Translations under genes and position numbers: made by a program | The notes under the pieces: model-generated | What the model was told of the DNA's origin: nothing | Databases searched by the model: none | What the model saw: the letters and a program-made list of their open reading frames with translations, nothing else | Shown here: in pieces, positions 27,841 to 36,668 of the stretch | Layout of the letters: each line of letters opens with the position of its first letter | Position numbering within the stretch: position 1 is the first letter of the stretch | Source of the DNA: Candidatus Aminicenantota bacterium | Lineage (GTDB): Bacteria > Acidobacteriota > Aminicenantia > Aminicenantales > Aminicenantaceae | Assembly (NCBI GenBank): GCA_016783445.1 | Contig: JADHWO010000013.1 | Coordinates: forward strand, 1 to 47,272 | Reading direction: 5' to 3' | DNA length: 47,272 bases

Positions 27841-28775
27841 AGAATTTGTCCAATCAGAGGAGATAATATTTTCTTCTCTCTTAAGCCAAGCTTTGAAGTT
27901 AGGCATGTTTCTATCCCATTAAGAGGAAAAGTTAGTTTTTCTTTCAATAACGAGAAAATATCATCTTCAGTATCCAGCAGTCCCAGGCGAATCCAGATTG
28001 AATGGATTTTTTTTCTTTCTCTGTCTTCAATAAAATTGACAGTATTTTCCACTTCTTTGACAATCTCTTCTATTCTCTGCTGTCTGGAAACATCTGCTCG
28101 GGCGACATCAATAAAAGGCTTGAGGCGATATAAGGCTATTTCAGAATTGACGATGGCTATAAGGCTGAGAGAGTCCTCTTCGATATTGACAAGAAGAAAA
28201 TCTTTCTCTTTTTCTCTATTAATTAAATAAAGCAAACTGAGAGTGGGAACACCTACTGTTCTGACTTTTAAACGAAGCCGGCTAAAGAGGTCTTCATATT
28301 CTTTTACAATTGAAGCTCGGGCTACTGTAGCTAGTATCTTTTCGGAGTTGTTTGACCTGATCAAATCAAATGAAAATCTGGCATCATCTGGGAGCAAAGG
28401 TATCTGTTTTTTTACGCGGAAGCGAATGATCTGCTCTCTCTCCTCCCTGGAAGGGGGAAGAGATCCAAATGAAAAGACAAAGGCTTTTAAAGACAGCTCT
28501 GGGATAAGACAGGCTATTTTATGAGCAGAATGATGGATTTTATTCAGCCCTTCCTTTATTCTTTCCTCCAACATAGCTGGATATTCTATATTCTTTTTAT
28601 TGAATGAAGGCTTAATCATCCCTTTTTTAAGAGGGAGAATGAAATGATTTATTATTTTCCTTTCATTGGGGGAGATATGGATCCCACTAAAATAACGAGA
28701 CGTCAATTGAAAAGCTGAACGGGGGACAGGCTGTTGTCCAAAAAAATCTAGTATTTTCTCTAATAATAATGTCAT
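27837..28775 (-). CDS. pilM: PilM-like protein with degenerate actin-like N-terminus
   Basis: 312 residues from the ATG at 28775 (TTG at 28790 would add 5 residues). Position between pilB and pilN, size and fold-type segments (KIACLIPELSLKAFVFSFGSLP, EEREQIIRFRVKKQIPLLPDDARFSFDLI, FLLVNIEEDSLSLIAIVNSEIALYRLKPF) fit PilM/GspL actin-like domains. The usual N-terminal phosphate-1 motif (G-I-D-I-G-x-x-x-x-K) is not recognisable; LTSRYFSGIHISPNE stands at that place. Nucleotide binding may therefore be lost. Cytoplasmic, expected to bind PilN. Confidence 0.72.
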   Translation of the reverse strand: MTLLLEKILDFFGQQPVPRSAFQLTSRYFSGIHISPNERKIINHFILPLKKGMIKPSFNKKNIEYPAMLEERIKEGLNKIHHSAHKIACLIPELSLKAFVFSFGSLPPSREEREQIIRFRVKKQIPLLPDDARFSFDLIRSNNSEKILATVARASIVKEYEDLFSRLRLKVRTVGVPTLSLLYLINREKEKDFLLVNIEEDSLSLIAIVNSEIALYRLKPFIDVARADVSRQQRIEEIVKEVENTVNFIEDRERKKIHSIWIRLGLLDTEDDIFSLLKEKLTFPLNGIETCLTSKLGLREKKILSPLIGQIL

Positions 28776-28779
28776 CTTT

Positions 28780-30399
28780 TTACTCAACAAAAGTGACTTT
28801 GTTTAATTCTTTTAGGCTTGTCACGCCATTTAAAACTTTCTCTATCCCCACTTCTCTTAAAAATGTCATACCTTCACTTTTAGCTCTCTTTTTTACTTCA
28901 GAAAGGGGTTTTCTCATAAGAACCATCTCTCGAATCTCATCGGATAACTCAAGCAATTCTGCAATAGCTGTTCTTCCCTGATAACCGGTATAATAACATT
29001 CCGAGCATTCCCGTGCTTCATAAAAAAGTTGATCCTTGTATTTTTGCGGACTGAGTCCGGATTCAATCAATTGTTTAGGGCTATATTTCAGAGAAACCTT
29101 ACATTTAGGGCAGAGGACTCTAACCAGTCTCTGAGCAAGAATACAGTTGATGGCTGAGATGAAACTATAAGGATCGACTTTCATATGAAGAAATCGTCCT
29201 ATAACATCAAAAACATTATTGGCGTGGACAGTTGTAAAGACCAGATGGCCAGTTAAGGCAGACTGAATAGCGATCTGGGCAGTTTCAGGATCTCTGATCT
29301 CTCCAACCATAATTTTATCCGGGTCATGTCTTAAGATAGATCTCAGGCCTCGGGCAAAAGTGAGCCCCTTTTTCTCATTAACAGGGATTTGGGTAATCTC
29401 TTCTATCTGGTACTCAACAGGATCTTCAATAGTAATAATTTTATCTTCTGGAGCCAAAATCTCAGTCAAAGCTGCGTATGAAGTTGTTGTCTTCCCGCTT
29501 CCTGTTGGACCTGTTACAAGCACCATCCCGTAAGGCTGGACGATATACCTCCGAAAATTATTCAGGACTTCATCAGAAAAGCCGAGCAAATCCAACCTCA
29601 ATTCAGATATGGCCTGGGTGATCATTTCTTTATCGAGGATCCGAATTACAGCATCCTCGCCATAAATACTGGGCATGATGGAGATACGAAAGTCAATAGT
29701 TTTATCTTTAATCTTCAGCCTGAATCTTCCATCCTGAGGAACTCTGCGTTCAGCTATATCAAGGTCAGACATGACTTTGATCCTTGAAATAATGGGAGAC
29801 TGAAATTTCCTGTCAATTCGCTCCACGGCTTCACCTAAAACTCCATCGATGCGGTATTTGACAATAACGCTTTTTTCTTTTGATTCGATATGAACATCGC
29901 TGGCTCTTTTTTGGACAGCTGTAAAAATGATGGAATTAACCAGTTTAATAATGGAGCCATCCTTATCTGCCAGAGTCTCCACTGAGATAATTTCTTCCTC
30001 CTCTCCCCCTTCCTTTTCTACAACCTGCATTACAAATCCTTCGGTTGCATCCTTGAGGACCTGCTGTGCGGTTTCGCTTTTTCGCAGAGCCTCGTGAATA
30101 GCCCTCTCGGAAGCCGCATAAATCTCTAATTTCCTTCCAAGATAAGACTCGATAGCATCCAGGGTAGCAATATCAGAAGGATCCGCTATAGCAATTTTTA
30201 CGACATCTTCATTTTCTTCAAAAGGAATAAAATTCGACCTGTGAAGAAAATCAACAGGAAAAGACTGTACGAGTTCCCGACTTAAGGGAGAGGGCGTGAG
30301 GTCAATGTATGGAACATTGTATCTTTTCGCTAATTTTCTTGTTTTCTCTTCTTCAGAGAGAAAGGTTTTTTGCGATTTTTCTTTTTTTGCCTTATTCAT
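28780..30399 (-). CDS. pilB: PilB/GspE assembly ATPase
   Basis: 539 residues, cytoplasmic hexameric motor for pilus or pseudopilus extension. N-terminal MshEN/GspE-N domain (KRYNVPYIDLTPSPLSRELVQSFP), Walker A GPTGSGKTTTSYA, Asp box and Walker B IMVGEIRDPETAQIAIQSALTGHLVFTTVHANN with the His box, then a four-cysteine zinc site (CPKC about residue 450, CSEC about 484) and GRTAIAELLELSDEIREM. The tetracysteine motif is typical of PilB/GspE extension ATPases and not of PilT. Its ATG shares one base with the pilC stop (TAATG). Confidence 0.93.
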   Translation of the reverse strand: MNKAKKEKSQKTFLSEEEKTRKLAKRYNVPYIDLTPSPLSRELVQSFPVDFLHRSNFIPFEENEDVVKIAIADPSDIATLDAIESYLGRKLEIYAASERAIHEALRKSETAQQVLKDATEGFVMQVVEKEGGEEEEIISVETLADKDGSIIKLVNSIIFTAVQKRASDVHIESKEKSVIVKYRIDGVLGEAVERIDRKFQSPIISRIKVMSDLDIAERRVPQDGRFRLKIKDKTIDFRISIMPSIYGEDAVIRILDKEMITQAISELRLDLLGFSDEVLNNFRRYIVQPYGMVLVTGPTGSGKTTTSYAALTEILAPEDKIITIEDPVEYQIEEITQIPVNEKKGLTFARGLRSILRHDPDKIMVGEIRDPETAQIAIQSALTGHLVFTTVHANNVFDVIGRFLHMKVDPYSFISAINCILAQRLVRVLCPKCKVSLKYSPKQLIESGLSPQKYKDQLFYEARECSECYYTGYQGRTAIAELLELSDEIREMVLMRKPLSEVKKRAKSEGMTFLREVGIEKVLNGVTSLKELNKVTFVE

Positions 30400-31607
30400 T
30401 ATTGAACCACTTGAATTATATTAAAAATTGGTAAATATACAGAGAGAAGCATTGCTGCCACAATTAAGCCCATAAAAATGATGATAATGGGCTCAATCAG
30501 TGAAACAAAGGTATCAATCCTTGTTCGAATTCTTTCATCATAGAAATCAGCCACATCATTCAACATCCCTTCCAGATTTGCAGAGGTCTCTCCTATCCGA
30601 ATCATATCAAGAGAAAGATGTGGGAAAAAACCAGCCTTTGAAAGGGCTTCAGACAAACTTTCTCCCTGTTTAATAGAATCTGGCAAACTTCTCATCCTCT
30701 GAACAAGGTATCTATTGGGAACTGCTTTATTAGCAAGACCAACAGCTGAGAGAAGAGAAATTCCTGCTTCAAGAAGAAGACTCAATGTACGTGAAAAAAG
30801 CGCCACTCCTGACTCTAACCAGATTGGCCCTCCATAAGGAATTTTGAGCTTAATTCTAGCACGAGCAACAAGGTATTTTTCTTTCCCTCTCATCTTAAAA
30901 TGGACTAAAACAAGCAGAATCACAAAAGTTATAAAAAAGGGGAAATAGACTTTCGCTGAATTTGAGAAATTAAGAAGCGCTCGGGTTATACCCGGGAGTT
31001 CGGCTTCAAAATCAGCATAAAAACGAGAAAAATTAGGCAGAATAAAAGTGATCAGGATTGTAAGGAGGATAATGGAAAAAAGAAGGAGAAGAATGGGATA
31101 AGTAAGGGCAGATCTAATCCTTGTTTTGGTCTGGGAGACGACTTTTGCATAATCAACGTAACGGGAGATTGTTACTGCAAGGTTTCCGCTTTTCTCTCCT
31201 GCCATAAGAGAGGCGATATAGACCGTAGAGAAATTCTTTTCATAAGGAGCAAAAGCTTCTGAAAGAGATTTGCCTCCCCGAATTTCCTTCTGAACTTTCA
31301 TTAATAATTCTTTAAGGTGGATATTTTTAACGCGGCTTACTATGACATCAATACACTTGAGTATAGGATAACCCGCTTTAATTAGAGCTATAAGCTCCTG
31401 GTTAATCATAATAAAATCCTTGTCACTGATCTTCTTTTCAAAAGGAATAGCAGGAATATTGATCTTCTTCCAATCCAGCTTTATTGACAAAATGCAGAGG
31501 CCCTCATCCTCGAAATGCTGCCTGCATTCATCAAGGGAAGGCGCAAGAAAAGATTGGGATAGAACTCTTCCGTCTTCAGAAGCTAATCGACAAAGATAAT
31601 AAGGCAT
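30399..31607 (-). CDS. pilC: PilC/GspF inner-membrane platform protein
   Basis: 402 residues, polytopic inner-membrane platform. Two T2SSF domains (SDKDFIMINQELIALIKAGYPILKCIDVI ... and ALFSRTLSLLLEAGISLLSAVGLA ...), each ending in membrane helices (ILLLLFSIILLTILITFILPNFSRFY; SLIEPIIIIFMGLIVAAMLLSVYLPIFNIIQVV). First gene of the operon, 46 nt downstream of the -10 box of a sigma-70-like promoter. No strong Shine-Dalgarno before the ATG at 31607. Confidence 0.92.
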   Translation of the reverse strand: MPYYLCRLASEDGRVLSQSFLAPSLDECRQHFEDEGLCILSIKLDWKKINIPAIPFEKKISDKDFIMINQELIALIKAGYPILKCIDVIVSRVKNIHLKELLMKVQKEIRGGKSLSEAFAPYEKNFSTVYIASLMAGEKSGNLAVTISRYVDYAKVVSQTKTRIRSALTYPILLLLFSIILLTILITFILPNFSRFYADFEAELPGITRALLNFSNSAKVYFPFFITFVILLVLVHFKMRGKEKYLVARARIKLKIPYGGPIWLESGVALFSRTLSLLLEAGISLLSAVGLANKAVPNRYLVQRMRSLPDSIKQGESLSEALSKAGFFPHLSLDMIRIGETSANLEGMLNDVADFYDERIRTRIDTFVSLIEPIIIIFMGLIVAAMLLSVYLPIFNIIQVVQ

Positions 31608-31652
31608 CTATTTTTTGGTAAATTTTTATAACTCTCACAAAATATTACATTA

Positions 31653-31681
31653 ATATTAGATTATTCGCTGTTTTTTGTCAA
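31653..31681 (-). promoter_or_regulatory. Sigma-70-like promoter of the pilus operon
   Basis: Reading the minus strand: TTGACA (31681-31676), 17-nt spacer, TAATAT (31658-31653). -35 is perfect, -10 matches 4 of 6 and spacing is optimal. A start near 31646 would give a leader of about 40 nt before pilC. Confidence 0.75.
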
Positions 31682-31765
31682 CCTAAGCCCCCCGGAATTT
31701 GTGACTTAGTATTATATATCAAAAAAGGGATCCAGGCAACATCTAAAATACTACAGTAAGCATCC

Positions 31766-31945
31766 TTATTTCCGTGACAATTTCTTTGGAAGTCAGGTAA
31801 TCTGGTTAGGAAGCCATCCGGAGGCGAGCGGGTTTGGTTCCTCAAAGAGGAGAGCAAGCCGAGCAATAAGTGGATTTTCCTCGCTGGGGAAAATACACGG
31901 GCTAACGAATCAGTTTGCCTGACTGTTTCTTTATCACGGAAATAA
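31766..31945. repeat. 180-bp imperfect palindrome (MITE-like or structured element)
   Basis: Ends are the perfect inverted 12-mer TTATTTCCGTGA (31766-31777) / TCACGGAAATAA (31934-31945). Inward, AGTCAGG (31791-31797) pairs with CCTGACT (31918-31924), GTTAG (31805-31809) with CTAAC (31902-31906), and there is a local hairpin ATTTTCC/GGAAAAT near 31873-31893. It is GC-richer than its surroundings and lies in the 487-bp divergent spacer between pilC and the kinase genes. No transposase or obvious target duplication is present. Confidence 0.6.
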
Positions 31946-31952
31946 AAATGCC

Positions 31953-31992
31953 TCCAAAGCTACAAGGTCGCTTCATCCATCCTCAAATACTC
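31953..31992 (-). repeat. Core fragment shared with the 268-bp element
   Basis: On the minus strand this reads GTATTTGAGGATGGATGAAG followed by CGACCTT, nearly the same as the internal core of the complete elements (GTGTTCGGGGATGGATGAAG then CGACCTT). It sits just outside the 180-bp palindrome. No terminal repeat of the 268-bp family is recognisable around it. Confidence 0.45.
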
Positions 31993-32056
31993 TTAAAATA
32001 TGATTGATCTGGCCTTCATTACTGAAAAAAAGATAGTTACGCCTGAGCCTGGAAAG

Positions 32057-32085
32057 TTGACAAAAGCAGAAGAAAGATTTATTTT
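32057..32085 (+). promoter_or_regulatory. Candidate sigma-70 promoter for the two-component operon
   Basis: TTGACA (32057-32062), 17-nt spacer, TATTTT (32080-32085; 4 of 6). The start point would fall near 32092, almost on the GTG at 32095, leaving about 310 nt of leader before the kinase gene. Confidence 0.5.
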
Positions 32086-32094
32086 TTAGAAGAA

Positions 32095-32376
32095 GTGAGA
32101 AATAAAATTTCCCCTACAATTTTTTTCTTCTTTTTGATATCCTTTGCTTTCTCTTCCCAGGGAGGTTGGTCTCCAAAGGGTATATCTATCAAAGAAAATT
32201 CAGCTAATCCCCAAAATGTTCCAGATAAAAAGCCCAAATATGATTATATGAGTACATTTCTATCCAGAAGTACAAAACCTCTTGGATTAAAGGAAGATCC
32301 AGAACTGGAAAGATTACTGAAGCAATACAACATTAAATGGGCAATCAGGTCTGGAAAAAAACACATTCTGGACTAA
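32095..32376 (+). CDS. Small hypothetical secreted protein
   Basis: 93 residues from a GTG. A hydrophobic N-terminus (ISPTIFFFFLISFAFSSQGGW) could be a signal peptide; the rest is polar and resembles no family I know. It ends 24 bp before the kinase gene. Against it: no real Shine-Dalgarno, and the only visible promoter would start transcription at its first codon, so it would need leaderless translation or another promoter. It may not be a gene. Confidence 0.35.
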   Translation: MRNKISPTIFFFFLISFAFSSQGGWSPKGISIKENSANPQNVPDKKPKYDYMSTFLSRSTKPLGLKEDPELERLLKQYNIKWAIRSGKKHILD

Positions 32377-32400
32377 GGTACCCATATATTTTTTATCAAA

Positions 32401-35277
32401 ATGATTCAATATTTTGGATTCACGAAAAAAAAACTGTTAGCAAAGATCAAAATCTACCTGGTACTTATCCCTGTTCTTATTCTCTTTTTTCTTGGTGGGT
32501 TAAATATCTACAAAAAAATCACCTGGAAAGAGCCAACAGATGGTGTATTCTGGGATGAAAAACCAGAAGGCTTAACAGCAGTAAAAGTTGAGGTCATCAG
32601 TCCTGCTTACCTGCATGGCATCAAAAAGGGAGATATACTTTATTCCATCAACAACAACCCTGTATCAAATAAAATAGACATCTCAAAAAATTTATGGGTA
32701 GCAGGACGTTTAAACCAAAAAGTGACTTATCAGATCATGAAAGGAGGTGAACTTATCTTTCCCTCCTTTTATCTGAGTCAAATAGGGGTTAATCCTATCT
32801 ATTTTTACCTTGCTTTTATCGGTTTAACCACTCTTGTTTTAGGATTAATTATCTTTCTTAACTCTAAAAAACCCTTTTCAATGCCGTATGTATATTTTTA
32901 TTTAATCTCTATAACTTTTTATTCGTTTTATATCTTTTCTCCCACAGGCAAATTGGATGCTCTGGACAGTCTTTTTTACTGGCTTGACAAAGTGGCTTTT
33001 CTGGTATTTCCTCCTTTACTCCTTCATTTTTTTATTATCTTCCCTCAACGAAAAAAATTCTTTAAAAATAGAACTTCTTCAATTTACTTTTTATATCTCC
33101 CTGGGATGCTTCTCTTACTGGCAAAAATGCTTCTTCATCTTCCATTTTTCAACATGAGCGACTTTCTCGTCCTCCGCTTACACCAGACATCAGAACAACT
33201 GGATCTTATTCATTTTGCACTTTTTTCAATTGCATCCTTAGTAAGTATTCTCCACAGCACGATTGAGCCATCAAACCTTATGGTTAAAAAACAATTAAAG
33301 TGGATCGTATATGGACTCGGTATGGGAATAATTCCATTTACACTTTTTTACATCATCCCTTTTACATTCGGGCAGGTTCCTTCAAAGGCTGCAGAACTCA
33401 CCATAATTCTTCAGGCTCTTATTCCTCTGGCTTTTTCCTACTCTATCTCCAGGCACAGACTTATGGAATTAGAGCTGCTCTTAAAAAAAGCTGCCACGTT
33501 GATCTCTGCCTCCGCCGTTCTTGCTATTGCTTATTTTATCATCAGCTCCCAGACAAAAGGCTTCGCAGAGAACAGGCTTAATGCTCTCATTCTAGGAATT
33601 CTAGCCATAATTCTCGGGGCAACGTTTTTTACTCCTCTAAAGAAACTTTTCCAGTCCATCCTGGATAGGGCTGTTTACAAAAGAAGCTACAAGTACCGCA
33701 AAACTCTTCTTTCAATAAGCAAAGAACTCAGTCGAGAGAGGAACCTTCAAAAACTCTCTCAATCTCTTTTAGAACTGATTGCCAATGCTCTTTCTCTAAA
33801 AAACATTGCTCTTCTTCTTCCTGTGGATTCTGAGGAAAACTCTTTTTATATTCTAAAATCCAGGGGTAAAACATTCCCGCCTCAAACCAAACTCGTCTTT
33901 GATGACCAACTCTATAAAAATTTAAAGGAAAAAGAATTCCTTTCTTATTATTCCATTGCCGAAAACAAGAAGCTGCAAAAAAAGTTCGAAGAGCTTTCTT
34001 CCTTCGGATTTTTCCATTACCTCCCTCTAAAAGTCGAAGATAAGCTTATCGGGTGTTTTGGAATGGGGAAAAAAGTGGACAACACCTTCCTCAGCATCGC
34101 AGATTGGGAGCTGCTTACAACAATATCTTCCTCGGTGTCTTTGGCCTTAGAAAATGCCTATTTATACAACCAGGCCAGCATTAGAGCCCTGGAACTGGAA
34201 AGGCTTAAGGACTACAACGAAAACATTATCGAAAGTCTAACCGTAGGAGTTGCAGTGATTGACCAGGAAGGAAGAATTACCGGATGGAATAGAGTGCTCG
34301 AAGATACCTTTTTAAAGAAAAAAGAAGAAGTTTTAAATAAAAACCTACATGAGGTATTAGGGGCAAACAACTACAAGGCCTTATTACTCTTAGATACTAC
34401 ACAGGATTTCCGCCTCCTTAGTGAAATTACCCTAAAGATACCTCCTGAAGAGAAAAAAATATTCGACATCGCAAAAACTCCATTACTGGATAAAGAAATG
34501 AACCCTTATGGGACAATTATCGCTTTTGAAGATATTACAGAAAAAATATCTCTCCAGCAGCAACTCCTCACTTCAGAAAAACTTGCATCAATCGGCCTCC
34601 TTTCTGCAGGTGTTGCGCACGAAATCAACACGCCCCTGACAGGGATTTCAAGCTATGTCCAAATACTCCAAAAGAAACTTTCCAAATCTCACCTCTCTCA
34701 AATCCTAGGAAAAATTGAAGATCAAACGGATAGAGTGGCCAGGATAATCAAAAACCTTCTCAATTTTGCCCGGAATCCTTCAGAGTCCTCCTTTCATCAC
34801 ATCAACCTCAAGGAAAACCTTGAGGAAATTATCTCGCTGATTGATTACAAACTAAAAACTATGAATATAAAACTCGAGTTAAACCTTCCATCTGTTGAAT
34901 CTATCTGGGCAGATGGAGTTAGGCTCCAGCAGGTCTTTATCAACATCATCCTTAATGCCATGGATGCCATGCCTGATGGAGGAAAATTAAAAATCGGACT
35001 CAACCAAGTAGATAATCAGGCTATAATAAAAATCGAGGACACGGGAACAGGGATCACAGAACAGCATTTACCACACATTTTTGATCCATTCTATACTACT
35101 AAAGGAAGCGGAAAGGGAACTGGCCTTGGTTTATCCATCAGCTATGCCATCATCCAGGAACATGAGGGGCATATTACAGTGGAAAACAAGAGTGGAAAAG
35201 GCTCTCTTTTCACAATTTATATTCCTATGGATTTAGACAAAAGAAAAATGAGCAAACAATCTGTTTCTCAAAAGTGA
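32401..35277 (+). CDS. Membrane sensor histidine kinase with PDZ, GAF and PAS domains
   Basis: 958 residues. Membrane helix about residues 18-36, then a PDZ-like domain (GLTAVKVEVISPAYLHGIKKGDILYSINNNPV, about 57-115), presumably periplasmic; about seven more helices between residues 130 and 425; GAF-like domain (about 440-590); PAS (IIESLTVGVAVIDQEGRITGWNRVLED, about 610-715); HisKA with phospho-acceptor His740 in AGVAHEINTPLTGISSY; HATPase with LNAMDAMPDGG (N box), DTGTGI (G1), FDPFYTT (F) and GTGLGLSI (G2). Works with the NtrC-type regulator whose GTG overlaps its stop by 4 nt. A PDZ in the sensor suggests detection of exposed C-termini or envelope protein stress; that is inference. Confidence 0.9.
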   Translation: MIQYFGFTKKKLLAKIKIYLVLIPVLILFFLGGLNIYKKITWKEPTDGVFWDEKPEGLTAVKVEVISPAYLHGIKKGDILYSINNNPVSNKIDISKNLWVAGRLNQKVTYQIMKGGELIFPSFYLSQIGVNPIYFYLAFIGLTTLVLGLIIFLNSKKPFSMPYVYFYLISITFYSFYIFSPTGKLDALDSLFYWLDKVAFLVFPPLLLHFFIIFPQRKKFFKNRTSSIYFLYLPGMLLLLAKMLLHLPFFNMSDFLVLRLHQTSEQLDLIHFALFSIASLVSILHSTIEPSNLMVKKQLKWIVYGLGMGIIPFTLFYIIPFTFGQVPSKAAELTIILQALIPLAFSYSISRHRLMELELLLKKAATLISASAVLAIAYFIISSQTKGFAENRLNALILGILAIILGATFFTPLKKLFQSILDRAVYKRSYKYRKTLLSISKELSRERNLQKLSQSLLELIANALSLKNIALLLPVDSEENSFYILKSRGKTFPPQTKLVFDDQLYKNLKEKEFLSYYSIAENKKLQKKFEELSSFGFFHYLPLKVEDKLIGCFGMGKKVDNTFLSIADWELLTTISSSVSLALENAYLYNQASIRALELERLKDYNENIIESLTVGVAVIDQEGRITGWNRVLEDTFLKKKEEVLNKNLHEVLGANNYKALLLLDTTQDFRLLSEITLKIPPEEKKIFDIAKTPLLDKEMNPYGTIIAFEDITEKISLQQQLLTSEKLASIGLLSAGVAHEINTPLTGISSYVQILQKKLSKSHLSQILGKIEDQTDRVARIIKNLLNFARNPSESSFHHINLKENLEEIISLIDYKLKTMNIKLELNLPSVESIWADGVRLQQVFINIILNAMDAMPDGGKLKIGLNQVDNQAIIKIEDTGTGITEQHLPHIFDPFYTTKGSGKGTGLGLSISYAIIQEHEGHITVENKSGKGSLFTIYIPMDLDKRKMSKQSVSQK

Positions 35278-36668
35278 AAAAAATGACTCAAAAATCAAAG
35301 ATTCATATTATTGACGATGAACCCATTATACACGAAGTTTTAGATGACCTCTTAACCTCTGAAGGATATGAAGTGGAAAGCTCTTTTAATGGGAAAGAAG
35401 CTCTTGATAAACATGTTTCCCAGACTTTTGACCTTATTCTTCTGGATTTGCTTATGCCTGGAATGAGTGGAATAGAAGTCCTTAAAAAGCTAAAAAAGAT
35501 AGGTACTCAAGCTGTTATCATCATCATCACTGCCTACGCCTCAGTGGAATCTGCCATATCTGCGATGAAGATTGGAGCATACGATTATATTCAGAAGCCT
35601 TTTAAACATGACGAGCTTCTTATGACAATTAAAAGAGCCCTCGAACATAAAACGCTTCAAGAAGAAAACCTGCGATTAAAAGATGAGCTCAAGACAAAAT
35701 ACAGTTTTGAAAACATCATTGGAAAAAGTAAAGTCATGCAAGATGTCTTCGAAATAATAAAGGCCTCTGCGCCTACCCGAAGCACTATCTTACTCCAAGG
35801 TGAAAGTGGAACAGGAAAAGAATTGGTTGCTAAAGCCATCCACCAGAACAGTGACAGGGCAAACTCCCCCTTCATAATCGTCAACAGCGGTTCCCTTCCT
35901 CCAGATCTGTTGGAAAGCCATCTTTTTGGTCATGTTATGGGGGCCTTCACTGGAGCTGTAAGCCAAAAAAAAGGTCTGTTTGAAGCTGCTGAGAAAGGGA
36001 CTATCTTTTTTGATGAGATATCTTCTCTTAATCTGGAAACTCAATCAAAATTATTAAGAGTCATGCAAGAACGAGAGTTCATGATGCTAGGAGGAACAAA
36101 AACAATCAAGGTCGATGTCAGAGCTATTACGGCAACAAACTCAGATTTAGAGGAACTCATTAGGCAAAATAGGTTCCGGCAAGACCTCTTCTATAGATTA
36201 AATGTTATTAAAATAGAGCTCCCTCCCTTGAGGGACAGAAAAGAAGATATTCCACTTCTGGTGAAGCATTTCTTAAATAAGTACAGCAAAGAAAATAAAA
36301 AAGATATAACAGGTTTCACTGAAGGTGTTATGGAGATCCTGGTTAATAATGATTGGCCGGGAAATATAAGAGAGCTGGAAAACCTAATAGAAAGATCTGT
36401 CGTCTTAACTAAATCCAAGGTCATAACCAGAGAGAGTCTCCCTTCCTTCCTCCTGACCACTAAAAAAGATGGAACCGTACTTTCGCAGGCAACCAACGAG
36501 CTCAACTTAAAGGAACATATTCAAACATTTCAAAGAGAGGCTATCATTAGTGCTCTTGAGAAAACAAAAGGAATTCAAAAAAAGGCTGCCAGTATCTTAG
36601 GAGTTAAACCCACCACATTAAATGAGATGATTAAAAGATTAAATATCAATATCACAAATTTATCTTAA
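35274..36668 (+). CDS. Sigma-54-dependent response regulator, NtrC family
   Basis: 464 residues from GTG at 35274 (overlap GTGA with the kinase; ATG at 35283 is an alternative). Receiver domain with IIDDEP acidic pair and phospho-acceptor Asp58 in LILLDLLMPGMSG, and conserved K in IQKPFKH. AAA+ domain with Walker A GESGTGKE, the sigma-54 contact loop MGAFTGA intact, Walker B GTIFFDEISS, and arginine-finger region FRQDLFYRLNVIKIELPPLRDR. C-terminal Fis-type HTH (KKAASILGVKPTTLNEMIKRLNI). So it should activate sigma-54 promoters when phosphorylated. The stop overlaps the convergent M1-like gene by 4 bp. Regulation of the divergent pilus operon is plausible, but the promoter seen there is sigma-70-like. 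Confidence 0.93.
   Translation: MKKMTQKSKIHIIDDEPIIHEVLDDLLTSEGYEVESSFNGKEALDKHVSQTFDLILLDLLMPGMSGIEVLKKLKKIGTQAVIIIITAYASVESAISAMKIGAYDYIQKPFKHDELLMTIKRALEHKTLQEENLRLKDELKTKYSFENIIGKSKVMQDVFEIIKASAPTRSTILLQGESGTGKELVAKAIHQNSDRANSPFIIVNSGSLPPDLLESHLFGHVMGAFTGAVSQKKGLFEAAEKGTIFFDEISSLNLETQSKLLRVMQEREFMMLGGTKTIKVDVRAITATNSDLEELIRQNRFRQDLFYRLNVIKIELPPLRDRKEDIPLLVKHFLNKYSKENKKDITGFTEGVMEILVNNDWPGNIRELENLIERSVVLTKSKVITRESLPSFLLTTKKDGTVLSQATNELNLKEHIQTFQREAIISALEKTKGIQKKAASILGVKPTTLNEMIKRLNINITNLS

Noticed and set aside
31650-31780. Sigma-54 promoter for the pilus operon under the neighbouring NtrC-type regulator
   Set aside because: No TGGCAC-N5-TTGC-like sequence was found on either strand of the spacer, while a good sigma-70 promoter is present.
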